A DNA stretch of 64,000 nucleotides from Citromicrobium sp. JLT1363. GTDB lineage: Bacteria; Pseudomonadota; Alphaproteobacteria; Sphingomonadales; Sphingomonadaceae. The notes under the pieces are model-generated. The model saw only the letters and a program-made list of their open reading frames with translations. It had not been told where the DNA came from and searched no databases. Shown here piece after piece: positions 9,612-18,370 of the stretch. Position 1 is the stretch's first letter. Each line of letters begins with the position of its first letter. The DNA lies in NCBI RefSeq assembly GCF_000186705.1, contig NZ_AEUE01000008.1:186001-250000 (forward strand). The letters run 5' to 3'. The position numbers were made by a program, and so were the translations under genes.

Positions 9612-9786
9612 GGTCGCGGAATATCCTTTCCTCGCACCGGGCCATTAGGGACTGGTGCTTTCGCTGTCTCGTCACGGAACGCGCGTAACGCGATTATCGG
9701 TCCGGCAATTGCACTAACGCGCTGATCCTGCGATTGAGCGGCAATGCGGCGGGGCAGGACAGCGCCCTGCCACCGAAAGGACGTAC

Positions 9787-10710
9787 ATGGTTGCCCCGAT
9801 TACTGACAATACGGTCGTTTCCCCGCCAATTCCGGAGGTAAACACCGCGCTGGCCAACCAGCTCGGCAATATCGAGAACGTCGTTACCCTTACCATGCAG
9901 CAATACACGCTGGGATCGCTGATCCTGATGGTGAGCTACGGGGCCTGTTTCGCCTTCATCCTGTTCTTCCTGATGAGCGTGCAGAACCTCGCCCCGCGCT
10001 ATCGGCTGGTGCCGATCCTGTCCGCGGTCGTCATGGCGAGCGCCGGGCTCAGCCTGCTGCAGGAATTCAGCCTGTGGAAGGACAGCTACGCGTTCGTCGA
10101 CGGCCTCTACCGTCCGCTGGCCGAGAACGAGACCTTCACCAATGCCTATCGCTACGGCAACTGGACGATCACCGTGCCGATCCTGCTGACGCAGCTCGCC
10201 ATCGCCATGGGGCTGCGGCAGGGGGAAATTCAGCGCCGTTCGCTGCGGATGGGTGTTCCGGCCGTGCTGATGATCTGGACCGGGCTGTATGGCCAGTTCG
10301 GCGAGGTCGGCGATTTCTCGCACCTCAACCTGTGGGGCGTCGTTTCCTCGATCTTCTTCCTGTGGCTGATACTCGAAGTGCGCCAGACGCTGATCGCGGG
10401 GATCAGCAGCACGCCCGACATCCTGAAGCCCTGGCCCAACAACCTGTGGTGGTTCTTCTTGGCGACCTGGGGCCTGTACCCGATCGCCTATGCGCTGCCG
10501 CAGCTGGGCGCCACGGCGGAAATCGTGATTGCGCGCCAGGGGATCTATTCGCTCGCCGATATTGCTTCCAAGCTGATCTACGGCATCATCCTTGCCCGCT
10601 TCGTGCTTCGCCGCAGCGCTTACGAGGGGTACATGCCCGCAGCCGAGGCGCTGGCTTCCGCCCCGGAGAAGCCGAATACCGGCGGCCCCGGGCTGCGCCG
10701 CGCACCTTAG
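9787..10710 (+). CDS. Microbial rhodopsin, NTQ type (predicted chloride pump)
   Basis: A 307-residue seven-helix retinal protein of the inner membrane. Helix C reads YRYGNWTITVPILLTQL. Aligned to bacteriorhodopsin, this puts Arg122 at R82, Asn125 at D85, Thr129 at T89 and Gln136 at D96, i.e. the NTQ motif known from inward chloride pumps. Helix G reads LADIASKLIYGIIL, giving Asp258 (D212) and the Schiff-base Lys262 (K216). Helix F contains WGLYPIAYALP. AAAGGA precedes the ATG, and a strong terminator follows the gene. No retinal-synthesis gene (blh, crtY) lies in the window, so chromophore supply must come from elsewhere. The fold is near certain; ion specificity is inferred from the motif. 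Confidence 0.93.
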   Translation: MVAPITDNTVVSPPIPEVNTALANQLGNIENVVTLTMQQYTLGSLILMVSYGACFAFILFFLMSVQNLAPRYRLVPILSAVVMASAGLSLLQEFSLWKDSYAFVDGLYRPLAENETFTNAYRYGNWTITVPILLTQLAIAMGLRQGEIQRRSLRMGVPAVLMIWTGLYGQFGEVGDFSHLNLWGVVSSIFFLWLILEVRQTLIAGISSTPDILKPWPNNLWWFFLATWGLYPIAYALPQLGATAEIVIARQGIYSLADIASKLIYGIILARFVLRRSAYEGYMPAAEALASAPEKPNTGGPGLRRAP

Positions 10711-10760
10711 CCGCGGGCGACACATGAAATTCGGATCGTCTCCCTGACGATACCTGAAGA

Positions 10761-10796
10761 AAAGGCCGGGGTGGTGGTTCGCCCCGGCCTTTTTTC
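10761..10796. terminator. Rho-independent terminator after the rhodopsin gene
   Basis: A perfect 9-bp stem (AGGCCGGGG at 10763-10771, CCCCGGCCT at 10782-10790) with a 10-nt loop is followed by six T residues. An A-rich run before the stem lets it work on the minus strand too, though nadA ends before reaching it. Confidence 0.9.
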
Positions 10797-10817
10797 CTTT
10801 CCGGCGGCGCGTCAGTC

Positions 10818-10870
10818 GATCTTGCCCAGATCGCCCTTGCCGCCACTGGGCAAGATCAGATCTTGCCCAG
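10818..10870. repeat. Palindrome and duplicated 3' end at the nadA stop
   Basis: CTGGGCAAGATC (10846-10857) and GATCTTGCCCAG (10859-10870) form a 12-bp perfect palindrome around a single base and span the nadA stop codon. A third copy, GATCTTGCCCAG, lies at 10819-10830. Read on the minus strand in another frame, the block past the stop encodes SGGKGDLGKID and a stop, a near copy of the NadA C-terminus (GKGDLGKI). It looks like a local duplication and may act as a hairpin at the mRNA 3' end. Confidence 0.7.
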
Positions 10871-11842
10871 GTCTCCTTTCCCTATCGTGCCGCTGGCCAT
10901 CTCCAGCATCCTGTCGAGGCTCTGCTTGGCCTTCATCCGCAAGCCTTCCTCGATCTCGATCTGCGGAGTGAGATCGCGCAGCGCGGTGTAGAGCTTTTCC
11001 AGCGTGTTGAGCGCCATGTAGGGGCAGATGTTGCAGTTGCAGTTGCCGTCCGCGCCGGGCGCCCCGATGAAGTTCTTCTCCGGCAGGGCCTTTTCCATCT
11101 GGTGGATGATGTGCGGCTCCGTCGCCACGATCAGCGTGTCGCCCGGGAAGGTCTCCGCGAATTGCAGGATGCCGCTGGTCGATCCGACGTAATCAGCATG
11201 ATCGACGATGGCGGGCGGGCATTCGGGATGCGCTGCGATGGGCGCGCCGGGGTGCTGGGCTTTCAGCTTGAGCAGCTCGGTTTCACTGAAGGCCTCGTGC
11301 ACGATGCACACGCCCGGCCACAGCAGCATGTCGCGGTTGAACTTGCGGTTGAGATAGCCGCCAAGATGCCGGTCCGGCCCGAAGATGATCGGCTGGTCTT
11401 CGGGGATCTGTTCGAGGATCGTCTCCGCGCTGGAACTGGTGACGATCACGTCCGACAGGGCTTTCACCTCTGTCGAGCAGTTGATGTAGGTCAGCGCGAT
11501 ATGATCGGGGTGCGCCTCTCGGAAAGCCTTGAACTTCTCCGGCGGGCAGCTGTCTTCCAGGCTGCACCCGGCGTCCATGTCGGGCAGGACCACGATTTTT
11601 TCGGGGCTGAGGATCTTGGCGGTGTCGGCCATGAACTTCACGCCGCAAAAGGCGATCACATCCGCGTCGGTTTCCGCCGCCATCTGGCTCAGCTGCAGGG
11701 AATCGCCCACGAAATCGGCAAGGTCCTGGATTTCCGGCTTCTGGTAGTAGTGCGCCAGGATCACCGCGTTGCGCTCCTTGCGCAGGCGTTCGATCTCGGC
11801 GAGCAGGTCGTCGCCGGTAGGAGGACGGGATTGATCGGTCAT
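10856..11842 (-). CDS. nadA: Quinolinate synthase NadA
   Basis: A cytoplasmic [4Fe-4S] enzyme that condenses iminoaspartate with dihydroxyacetone phosphate to quinolinate in de novo NAD synthesis. The 328 residues include ILAHYYQKPEIQDLADFVGDSL near the N-terminus and three Cys-containing motifs consistent with cluster ligands: YINCSTEVKALSD, AHPECPPAIVD and CNCNICPYMALN. I chose the ATG at 11842 (MTDQSRPP), since conserved sequence begins soon after. nadB and nadC are not adjacent. Its 3' end carries the duplicated palindrome described separately. Confidence 0.95.
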   Translation of the reverse strand: MTDQSRPPTGDDLLAEIERLRKERNAVILAHYYQKPEIQDLADFVGDSLQLSQMAAETDADVIAFCGVKFMADTAKILSPEKIVVLPDMDAGCSLEDSCPPEKFKAFREAHPDHIALTYINCSTEVKALSDVIVTSSSAETILEQIPEDQPIIFGPDRHLGGYLNRKFNRDMLLWPGVCIVHEAFSETELLKLKAQHPGAPIAAHPECPPAIVDHADYVGSTSGILQFAETFPGDTLIVATEPHIIHQMEKALPEKNFIGAPGADGNCNCNICPYMALNTLEKLYTALRDLTPQIEIEEGLRMKAKQSLDRMLEMASGTIGKGDLGKI

Positions 11843-12009
11843 TGTTCTTGGGCCCCGGTCGTTTCTGTTGCAGATCGCATATAGTTCGAACGGACGCATG
11901 CGCGAGGGTGTTCCGTGCAAAACGCTTCCGCGGATGGGTGCGATGACGGGCCGGGCATCCCGTCAGACCGCAGGAAAACCATTGATTGTCTTGCCCCGGG
12001 GAGGCGGGA

Positions 12010-14019
12010 ATGCGACAGCCCCCCGCCATGACCGATCCCGTACTGACAGAAGCCGCCGACAATCCCTCGCAATTGCGTCTTGTGGCCAATCGTCCGGTGT
12101 TTTTCGGCTCGGCCATACTGATCGTGGCCTTCGCACTGTTCGGTGCGCTGTTTTCGGAAACGGCAGGGCAGGTGTTCGATCGCTTGCAGGCGTTGATCGT
12201 GGCCGACTTCGGCTGGTTCTACATCCTTGCGGTCGCCGGTTTCCTGGTCTTCGTGGTGTTCCTGACGCTCAGCAAGTATGGCGACATCAAGCTGGGGCCG
12301 GACTGGAGCGAGCCGGAATACAGCCATCTGTCCTGGTTCGCGATGCTGTTCAGCGCCGGGATGGGGATCGGCCTTGTGTTCTTCGGCGTGGCAGAGCCGC
12401 TGCTGCATTATGCGGAGCCGCCGCGCGGCGACCCCGCCAGCGTCGACTCCGCGCGGCAGGCGATGGTGCTCACCTTCTTTCACTGGGGCGTGCATGCGTG
12501 GTCGATCTATGCGGTGGTGGGTCTGGCGCTGGCCTATTTCGCGTTCCGTCGCGGCCTGCCGCTGACGCCGCGTTCCGCGCTTTATCCGCTGCTGGGCAAG
12601 CGCATCCATGGGCCGATCGGCCATGCGATCGACATTTTCGCGGTGCTCGGCACGATGTTCGGCGTCGCCACCTCGCTCGGGCTGGGCGTACTCCAGGTCA
12701 ATGCGGGGCTTGCCTTCATTGCAGGCGTGCCGCAATCGCCTGGCATCCAGATCGCGCTGATTGCAGGGATCACCCTGCTTGCCACGCTGTCTGTTTACAT
12801 GGGCCTCGACAAAGGCGTGAAGCGCCTGTCCGAATTCAACATCATCCTGGCGGCGATCCTGCTCGGATTCGTGCTGCTGACGGGCTCGACCATCTTTCTG
12901 CTGCAGGCCTTCGTGCAGAACACGGGCGCGTATTTCGGCCAGGTGGTGGAACGCACCTTCCGCCTCTATGCCTACGAGCCGAACGAATGGCTATCCAACT
13001 GGACGCTGTTCTACTGGGGCTGGTGGATCGCCTGGTCACCCTTCGTGGGCATGTTCATCGCGCGTATTTCGCGTGGACGCACCATTCGCCAGTTCGTGGC
13101 CGGGGTGCTGGTGGTGCCGGTGCTGTTCACCTTCCTGTGGATGACGGTGTTCGGCAATACCGCGATCGCGCTGGACATGGCAGGCGTCGCGCCCATCGCC
13201 GAGATCGTTCAGAACAACCTGCCCACGGCGCTTTTCGCCACGCTGGCCGAGCTGCCGCTGTCCTCGATCACTTCGGTCGCCGCCACCCTCCTGATCGTGA
13301 CCTTCTTCGTCACCTCGGCGGATTCGGGCGCGCTGGTGATCGACACCATCACCAATGGCGCAGTGGATGCGCCGCCTGTCTGGCAGCGCGTGTTCTGGGC
13401 GATTTGCGCAGGCGCGGTCGCGGCGGTGCTGCTGGTCGCGGGTGGGCTGCAGGCTCTGCAGACAGCCGCCATCGCCAGTGCGCTGCCTTTCGCCGTGGTG
13501 ATGATCTTCATCTGCTATGGCCTGCTCAAGGCACTTGCGATGGAACAGAGCGGCGGGGTGCCCGATTACGGCATGCTGCCCACGCAGCCGCTCGACGCGG
13601 ATATCAACTGGAAGAAGCGGCTTTCCACCATCACCGGCTCGTTCCGAAAGGAACAGGTTGCCGAGTTCCTCGAAGAGAAAGCCCTGCCCGCGCTCGAAGA
13701 TGTTGCGGCGGAAATGCGCCGCCGCAGCCTCGCGCCCGAAGTCACCCGCGACGGCGGCGACGTATTGCTATCCGTACCGCATGGCGAACACGGCACCTTC
13801 AGCTACGAAGTGCGCGCGCGTGCCTTTCGTGCGCCCAGCTTTGCCTGGGCCGAGGCGCACCGTCCGGGCGAGGATGATGGAAAGCGGAATTTCCGGGCGA
13901 TGGCGCGCAGTTCCGAAGGCGGCCATCCGCTGGACGTGACGGGCTACACCAGCGAACAGCTGATCGGCGACCTGCTCAACCGCTACGCACACTTCCGCCA
14001 CGCGCGCCGGCTGGCATGA
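12010..14019 (+). CDS. BCCT-family transporter (betaine/carnitine/choline type)
   Basis: A 669-residue sodium- or proton-coupled transporter for quaternary ammonium compounds, with 12 predicted helices. Signatures seen are GMGIGLVFFGVAEPLLHY in helix 3 and the Trp-rich NEWLSNWTLFYWGWWIAWSPF segment of helix 8, followed by ARISRGRTIR. A soluble C-terminal extension of about 150 residues resembles that of the choline transporter BetT and could be an osmosensory tail. GGGGAGGCGGGA directly precedes the chosen ATG. No bet genes are adjacent, so choline versus glycine betaine cannot be decided. Confidence 0.9.
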   Translation: MRQPPAMTDPVLTEAADNPSQLRLVANRPVFFGSAILIVAFALFGALFSETAGQVFDRLQALIVADFGWFYILAVAGFLVFVVFLTLSKYGDIKLGPDWSEPEYSHLSWFAMLFSAGMGIGLVFFGVAEPLLHYAEPPRGDPASVDSARQAMVLTFFHWGVHAWSIYAVVGLALAYFAFRRGLPLTPRSALYPLLGKRIHGPIGHAIDIFAVLGTMFGVATSLGLGVLQVNAGLAFIAGVPQSPGIQIALIAGITLLATLSVYMGLDKGVKRLSEFNIILAAILLGFVLLTGSTIFLLQAFVQNTGAYFGQVVERTFRLYAYEPNEWLSNWTLFYWGWWIAWSPFVGMFIARISRGRTIRQFVAGVLVVPVLFTFLWMTVFGNTAIALDMAGVAPIAEIVQNNLPTALFATLAELPLSSITSVAATLLIVTFFVTSADSGALVIDTITNGAVDAPPVWQRVFWAICAGAVAAVLLVAGGLQALQTAAIASALPFAVVMIFICYGLLKALAMEQSGGVPDYGMLPTQPLDADINWKKRLSTITGSFRKEQVAEFLEEKALPALEDVAAEMRRRSLAPEVTRDGGDVLLSVPHGEHGTFSYEVRARAFRAPSFAWAEAHRPGEDDGKRNFRAMARSSEGGHPLDVTGYTSEQLIGDLLNRYAHFRHARRLA

Positions 14020-14054
14020 TGATCGCCGCCCGATAAGGGCGCGCGTGTCGAAGC

Positions 14055-14735
14055 CTATTCCTCCGCGGCCTTTGCGGGGGCACGCTTCTGCTTGCTAGGC
14101 GTGTCACCGTCGAAGCTGACGTCCACGGTGATGTTGCGATAGCCGGCTGCCGCCAGCGGAACGGCAATGTTCTGCTGCACGGCCGCGCGCGCGGACGTCC
14201 GCGCCAGTTCCATCAGGGCGGGGCTGCGTGCGCTGTCGAGCGCTTCGCGCTCGGCGATCTGGGTGTTGTTGCGGCTCAGATCCTCTTCCGCATTGGGGGT
14301 GATCCAGATGCCTTCGCGCATGTATCGCGCGCGCGCTTCGTCGAGATTGGGCTTGCTGAGTTCCAGCGCGGGCAGGCGTACGCCCATGGTCTGCGTCTCG
14401 GCGTTCCACGAAAGGCGCGACCGGTCCATCTTCGACAGATCGACCGAGTAGTTCACCCGTGCCGGGATCACCGCGACCTGGCGGCTCTTGAGCGCACCGA
14501 AGAACCGGCTGTCCTTGCTGGCCACCACCGGCGCGAATTCCGCGGTGAAGACCACCAGTCGGTTCTGCTTTTCGAAGGAAACCAGCGTCGTCCCGATGGG
14601 GTCGCCCATCCGGTTGGGCCCATAGGTCCGCCAGCCGATCCAGGCGAGCGCGGCGATCAGCAGGATCACCAGGAACCAGGGCAGGAACTGGGGGCGCGAC
14701 TTCTTCGCGCGGGTTTGGGTTTCTTCGTCACTCAC
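14055..14735 (-). CDS. DUF4230 membrane-anchored protein
   Basis: A 226-residue protein with a Lys/Arg-rich N-terminus, one transmembrane segment at about residues 17-35 (FLPWFLVILLIAALAWIGW) and a periplasmic domain matching DUF4230. The domain contains RQVAVIPARVNYSVDLSKMD and a C-terminal AAGYRNITVDVSFDG. The C-terminal tail is basic and Ala-rich. No function is known for the family. It is the downstream neighbour of the metallo-hydrolase on the same strand, 15 bp apart, so the two are likely co-transcribed. Confidence 0.8.
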   Translation of the reverse strand: MSDEETQTRAKKSRPQFLPWFLVILLIAALAWIGWRTYGPNRMGDPIGTTLVSFEKQNRLVVFTAEFAPVVASKDSRFFGALKSRQVAVIPARVNYSVDLSKMDRSRLSWNAETQTMGVRLPALELSKPNLDEARARYMREGIWITPNAEEDLSRNNTQIAEREALDSARSPALMELARTSARAAVQQNIAVPLAAAGYRNITVDVSFDGDTPSKQKRAPAKAAEE

Positions 14736-14750
14736 TGCGGTTCGTCTCCA

Positions 14751-15623
14751 CTAAAGGGCGGCCCATCTCTCATCCGAACGGTTAACCATGTTGCGGCGTT
14801 CCAGATCGATCAGATGCGCATGGACGGACATCTGCGCGGCCTTTTCCAGCCGCGGGTCCAGACCCTTGTACATCACGGGGATGAACTCAGGCAGACTGAG
14901 CGGCCCTTGTTCCAGCGTGCGAAGTATCTGTCTTTCGCGCTGGCGGCGGTGGCCGATCATCGAACGGACCAGCTGCTGCGGCTTTTCTACCGGCTTGCCA
15001 TGCGCCGGGTAATAGACCCGGTCCTCGCGCTGGTAGAGCTTGTCCAGGCTGGCGAGGTAATCGCCCATGTCTCCATCGGGCGGAACGATCACGCTGGTGG
15101 ACCAGCCCATCACGTGGTCGCCGGTGAACAGCGCGCCCGATTGCTCCAGCGCGAAGCACAGGTGGTTGGACGTATGCCCCGGCGTGGCGACCGCACGCAG
15201 CGACCAGCCGTCGCCTTCCACACTCTCCCCATCCTGGAGAACGCGGTCCGGCTCGTATGTGGTATCGAAGGCCTCGTCGGCGCGCGGGCCGTTATCCGCG
15301 ATCACCAGCTTGGCGCAGCCCATCACCGGCGCTCTGGTCCGCTCGGCAAGCGGAGCTGCGGCGGGCGAATGATCGCGGTGGGTGTGGGTACAAAGGATCG
15401 CGGTGATTTTCGCATCCCCGGCAGCGTCCATGATCGCCTGGAGATGCTCCGCTTCGTGGGGGCCGGGATCGATGACCGCGCGGTCCTCGCCCGCACCGAC
15501 GAGGTAGGTCTGGGTGCCCGTGAAGGTGTAGGGCGAAGGGTTCGGCGCAAGCACACGGGTGACGAGCGGCTCAGGCTTTTCGGGAGTGCCGGTGGGCCAT
15601 GGGCGGGGCGGAATATCTACCAT
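14751..15623 (-). CDS. MBL-fold metallo-hydrolase (LACTB2/glyoxalase II-like)
   Basis: A 290-residue beta-lactamase-fold hydrolase with the zinc motif THTHRDHS at about residue 90, a second ligand in PGHTSNH and the bridging Asp in FTGDHVMGW. A C-terminal winged-helix-like segment (GPLSLPEFIPVMYKGL) is typical of the LACTB2 group. I chose the ATG at 15623 (MVDIPPRPW) because AAGG sits just upstream. Possible substrates include thioesters or RNA; the sequence does not decide. Confidence 0.85.
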   Translation of the reverse strand: MVDIPPRPWPTGTPEKPEPLVTRVLAPNPSPYTFTGTQTYLVGAGEDRAVIDPGPHEAEHLQAIMDAAGDAKITAILCTHTHRDHSPAAAPLAERTRAPVMGCAKLVIADNGPRADEAFDTTYEPDRVLQDGESVEGDGWSLRAVATPGHTSNHLCFALEQSGALFTGDHVMGWSTSVIVPPDGDMGDYLASLDKLYQREDRVYYPAHGKPVEKPQQLVRSMIGHRRQRERQILRTLEQGPLSLPEFIPVMYKGLDPRLEKAAQMSVHAHLIDLERRNMVNRSDERWAAL

Positions 15624-15685
15624 TGCCTTGCATATGGGGCGGCCACTGGCGCATGTCACGCCGCACGTTCGGGAAGAGGTGAGGT

Positions 15686-17152
15686 TTGAGCGAGCATATT
15701 CTGGTCATCGACGCGGGCACCACATCGACCCGCGCGATGCTGTTCGGGCGCGACGGCGTGCTTCGCGGCAGCGCGCAGGCGGAGATCGCGCAGCACTTTC
15801 CAAGGCCCGGATGGGTGGAGCACGATCCGCAGGAAATCTGGCAGGCGAGCCTCAATTGCGCGCGCCGGGTGCTGGGCAACCGCAGCCCGGAAGGCATTGC
15901 TGCAATCGGCATCACCAACCAGCGCGAAACGGTGGTCGCCTGGGACCGCAATACGCTGGAGCCGCTGTCCCGTGCGATCGTCTGGCAGGACCGGCGCACG
16001 GCGAAGGACTGTGCGGCGCTGCGCGAGAGCGGGCGGGAAGACGACGTTCACCGGGAAACGGGCCTTCTGCTCGATCCCTATTTCTCCGCCACCAAGATGC
16101 GCTGGCTGCTCGAAAACGACGATGCGGTGGCGTCCGCTGCGCGTTCGGGGCGGCTCGCCTTCGGCACGGTGGAAAGCTGGCTGGTCGCGAAATTCTCGGG
16201 CGGGGATCACATAAGCGATGCGAGCAATGCCAGCCGCACCTTGCTGCTGCCGCTTGGCGAAGCGGGCTTTTCCGAGGACCTGTGCGACCTTTTCGGCGTG
16301 CCGCATGCGGCGCTGCCGCGCGTGGTCGATACGCATGGCGAACTTGCCAGCTGCGATCCGGGCCTGTTCGGCCGGGCGATTCCGATCTGCGGGCTGGTGG
16401 GCGATCAGCAGGCCGCGACCATCGGGCAGGGCTGCCTGTCCGAAGGCGAAACCAAGGCGACCTACGGCACAGGCGCATTCATCCTTGCCAATCACGGCAC
16501 CGAGATACCGCGTTCGGAGCACCGCCTGCTCTCTACCGTGCTGATGCAGCGCGATGGCGTGCGGACCTATGCGATCGAGGGATCGGTGTTTGTCGCGGGG
16601 AGCCTGATCCAGTGGTTGCGCGATTCACTGGGCCTGATCGCGGATGCGAGCGATACCGAGGCGCTGGCGCGTTCGGTCGAAAGCTCGGGCGAGGTGGTGA
16701 TCGTGCCCGCGCTCGCCGGGCTGGGCGCGCCGCATTGGCGGGCCGATGCGCGCGGGCTTATCTCAGGGTTGAGCTTCGCCAGCGGCAAAGCACAGATCGC
16801 GCGCGCGGCGCTCGAATCGATCAGCGCCCAGACGCACGATCTGGCGCGGGCGTTCGCCGCCGACGGCGCGAAATGGGAAAGCCTGCGGATCGACGGCGGG
16901 ATGAGCGCGAACGACTGGCTGGCGCAGGATATTGCAGACATTCTGGGTCTGGCGGTGGAACGGCCCCGTTTCGTGGAGACCACTGCGCTCGGCGCGGCCA
17001 TCGCCGCTGCGACGGGGATCGGCTGGTTCGACGATCTGGCCGAGGCGGCAGACGCCATGCGCGGCGAAGTCGACCGCTTCGACCCGTGCATGCGGGACGG
17101 CGTGCGCCGTGAACGGCTTGAGCGATGGGAGCGGGCGCTGTCGGCGGCCTGA
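15686..17152 (+). CDS. glpK: Glycerol kinase
   Basis: A 488-residue FGGY-family kinase that phosphorylates glycerol to glycerol 3-phosphate in the cytoplasm. The N-terminal ATP-binding motif is VIDAGTTSTRAMLF. The glycerol-kinase hallmark WQDRRTAKDCAAL and a TYGTGAF adenosine-site motif follow, with a conserved DGGMSANDWLAQ near the C-terminus. Translation appears to begin at a TTG (15686), with GAGGTGAGG directly upstream; no ATG fits. Neither glpF nor glpD is adjacent. Confidence 0.93.
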   Translation: MSEHILVIDAGTTSTRAMLFGRDGVLRGSAQAEIAQHFPRPGWVEHDPQEIWQASLNCARRVLGNRSPEGIAAIGITNQRETVVAWDRNTLEPLSRAIVWQDRRTAKDCAALRESGREDDVHRETGLLLDPYFSATKMRWLLENDDAVASAARSGRLAFGTVESWLVAKFSGGDHISDASNASRTLLLPLGEAGFSEDLCDLFGVPHAALPRVVDTHGELASCDPGLFGRAIPICGLVGDQQAATIGQGCLSEGETKATYGTGAFILANHGTEIPRSEHRLLSTVLMQRDGVRTYAIEGSVFVAGSLIQWLRDSLGLIADASDTEALARSVESSGEVVIVPALAGLGAPHWRADARGLISGLSFASGKAQIARAALESISAQTHDLARAFAADGAKWESLRIDGGMSANDWLAQDIADILGLAVERPRFVETTALGAAIAAATGIGWFDDLAEAADAMRGEVDRFDPCMRDGVRRERLERWERALSAA

Positions 17153-17155
17153 GGC

Positions 17156-17617
17156 TCAACCGCGCGCGAAATGCCTGCCCAGGCGCTGGTGCAGCGATCC
17201 GATCGAAGGCGACGAGACGGCGGAGTGGCGCTCGCGATATTCGCGATCCAGCCGCGCGATGCGGGCGTGCAGCCGCTGCGTTTCGGCGACGAGGGCCTGT
17301 GTCGGCAGGTCCAGCAGGTCCATCATGTCGGCGGCAGGTGCGCGATCGGGCGGCAGGTTGGTATGCTGTTCCCACTGGCGGTCGCTCATCTGTCCGGCCA
17401 GAAAGGCCCGGTGATTGAGCAGCCATGCGAGCACATGCATGATCCGCGTCGTCGCTTTCAGCCCTTCGCATTCGAGCGCGCGGCGCAGCGGCAGTTCGGG
17501 GGGCATCAGTTCGCTGACCGCCGGTGCGAAGACAGTCCGCACCTCATCCGCGAGGACGTTGGCCTCGCAATATAATTCTTCGACGATCAGCGCCGTGATA
17601 TCGACCGTGTCCCTCAT
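17156..17617 (-). CDS. rcdA: DUF1465 protein, RcdA-like adaptor
   Basis: A 153-residue all-helical cytoplasmic protein of the DUF1465 family. The Caulobacter member, RcdA, is an adaptor for ClpXP-dependent degradation of the cell-cycle regulator CtrA. The helical bundle core includes LRRALECEGLKATTRIMHVLAWLLNHRAFLAGQMS. It is convergent with glpK and lies beside a small YdcH-like gene. The family match is good; the role in this organism is inferred from Caulobacter. Confidence 0.75.
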   Translation of the reverse strand: MRDTVDITALIVEELYCEANVLADEVRTVFAPAVSELMPPELPLRRALECEGLKATTRIMHVLAWLLNHRAFLAGQMSDRQWEQHTNLPPDRAPAADMMDLLDLPTQALVAETQRLHARIARLDREYRERHSAVSSPSIGSLHQRLGRHFARG

Positions 17618-17717
17618 GCGAGCGACCGGCTAAGCCATTCGCTTCATTGCGATAAGCGCCTTGGCGGGCCTGTCCCGCGAAGGGGCGGATGATAACTCGC
17701 CGCCACGCCGGGCGAGA

Positions 17718-17915
17718 TCAGGCGATGATGTCGGGGATCAATTCATCCTCGATCGCGGCCATGCGATCACGCAATTGCAGCTTGCGCTTCTTGAGCCGGG
17801 CGATCTGCAGCTGGTCGGGCGAATCCATTGCCGACAGCGCATCGATCGCCGCATCGAGATCGCGGTGCTCGATCCGCAACTGTTCGAGCCGCTTTCGCAA
17901 TTCCCCCTCGGTCAA
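17718..17915 (-). CDS. YdcH/DUF465 small coiled-coil protein
   Basis: A 65-residue highly charged helical protein with heptad-like spacing (LRKRLEQLRIEHRDLDAAIDAL, then IARLKKRKLQLRDRMAAIEDEL), as in the YdcH/DUF465 family. Function unknown. A second, shorter member lies about 220 bp away on the opposite strand. Confidence 0.8.
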   Translation of the reverse strand: MTEGELRKRLEQLRIEHRDLDAAIDALSAMDSPDQLQIARLKKRKLQLRDRMAAIEDELIPDIIA

Positions 17916-18138
17916 TTCGTCCGTCCTCGTTCACGGCAACGGCCGCCATCCCACACGATCCATCGCAGCATCGGCTGGATTGGTCGAGAAGCCTCATATC
18001 ACCCCTTCGCAGGAATGCGATTCTATGGTTCACTCTTCCAAGCGGTGGCCCGAAGGGCCGTACTGTCTCTTCCGGTGTCCCCGCGCTGCTCGCGTCCTTT
18101 CGCGAGCGGCTTCGACACGAAAGAGGAGAAGAGGCTTT

Positions 18139-18294
18139 ATGAACGCTTCGCACATCACCGCCCTTCAGACCAAGCATGCCACGCTCGACGCGGCAATTGC
18201 CGATGAAATGCGCAAGGCGGCGCCCGATGATGCGACGCTGCGAAGTCTCAAGAAACAGAAGCTGCGGCTGAAAGAGGAAATGGCAACCGGTTGA
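18139..18294 (+). CDS. Second YdcH/DUF465 protein
   Basis: A 51-residue protein sharing the family pattern ALQTKHATLDAAIADEM and LRSLKKQKLRLKEEM with its neighbour. The ATG at 18139 follows an excellent GAGGAGAAGAGG site. It lies 76 bp upstream of ptsP on the same strand and may be co-transcribed with it. It is probably an ancient duplicate of the 17718-17915 gene. Confidence 0.8.
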   Translation: MNASHITALQTKHATLDAAIADEMRKAAPDDATLRSLKKQKLRLKEEMATG

Positions 18295-18370
18295 GGCCGG
18301 AACGCGGACGCGTGAGCAGCAAAACGCAAAGGGATTTCCCCTGCGCGGCGCAATGAGCTAACCCGCACCC

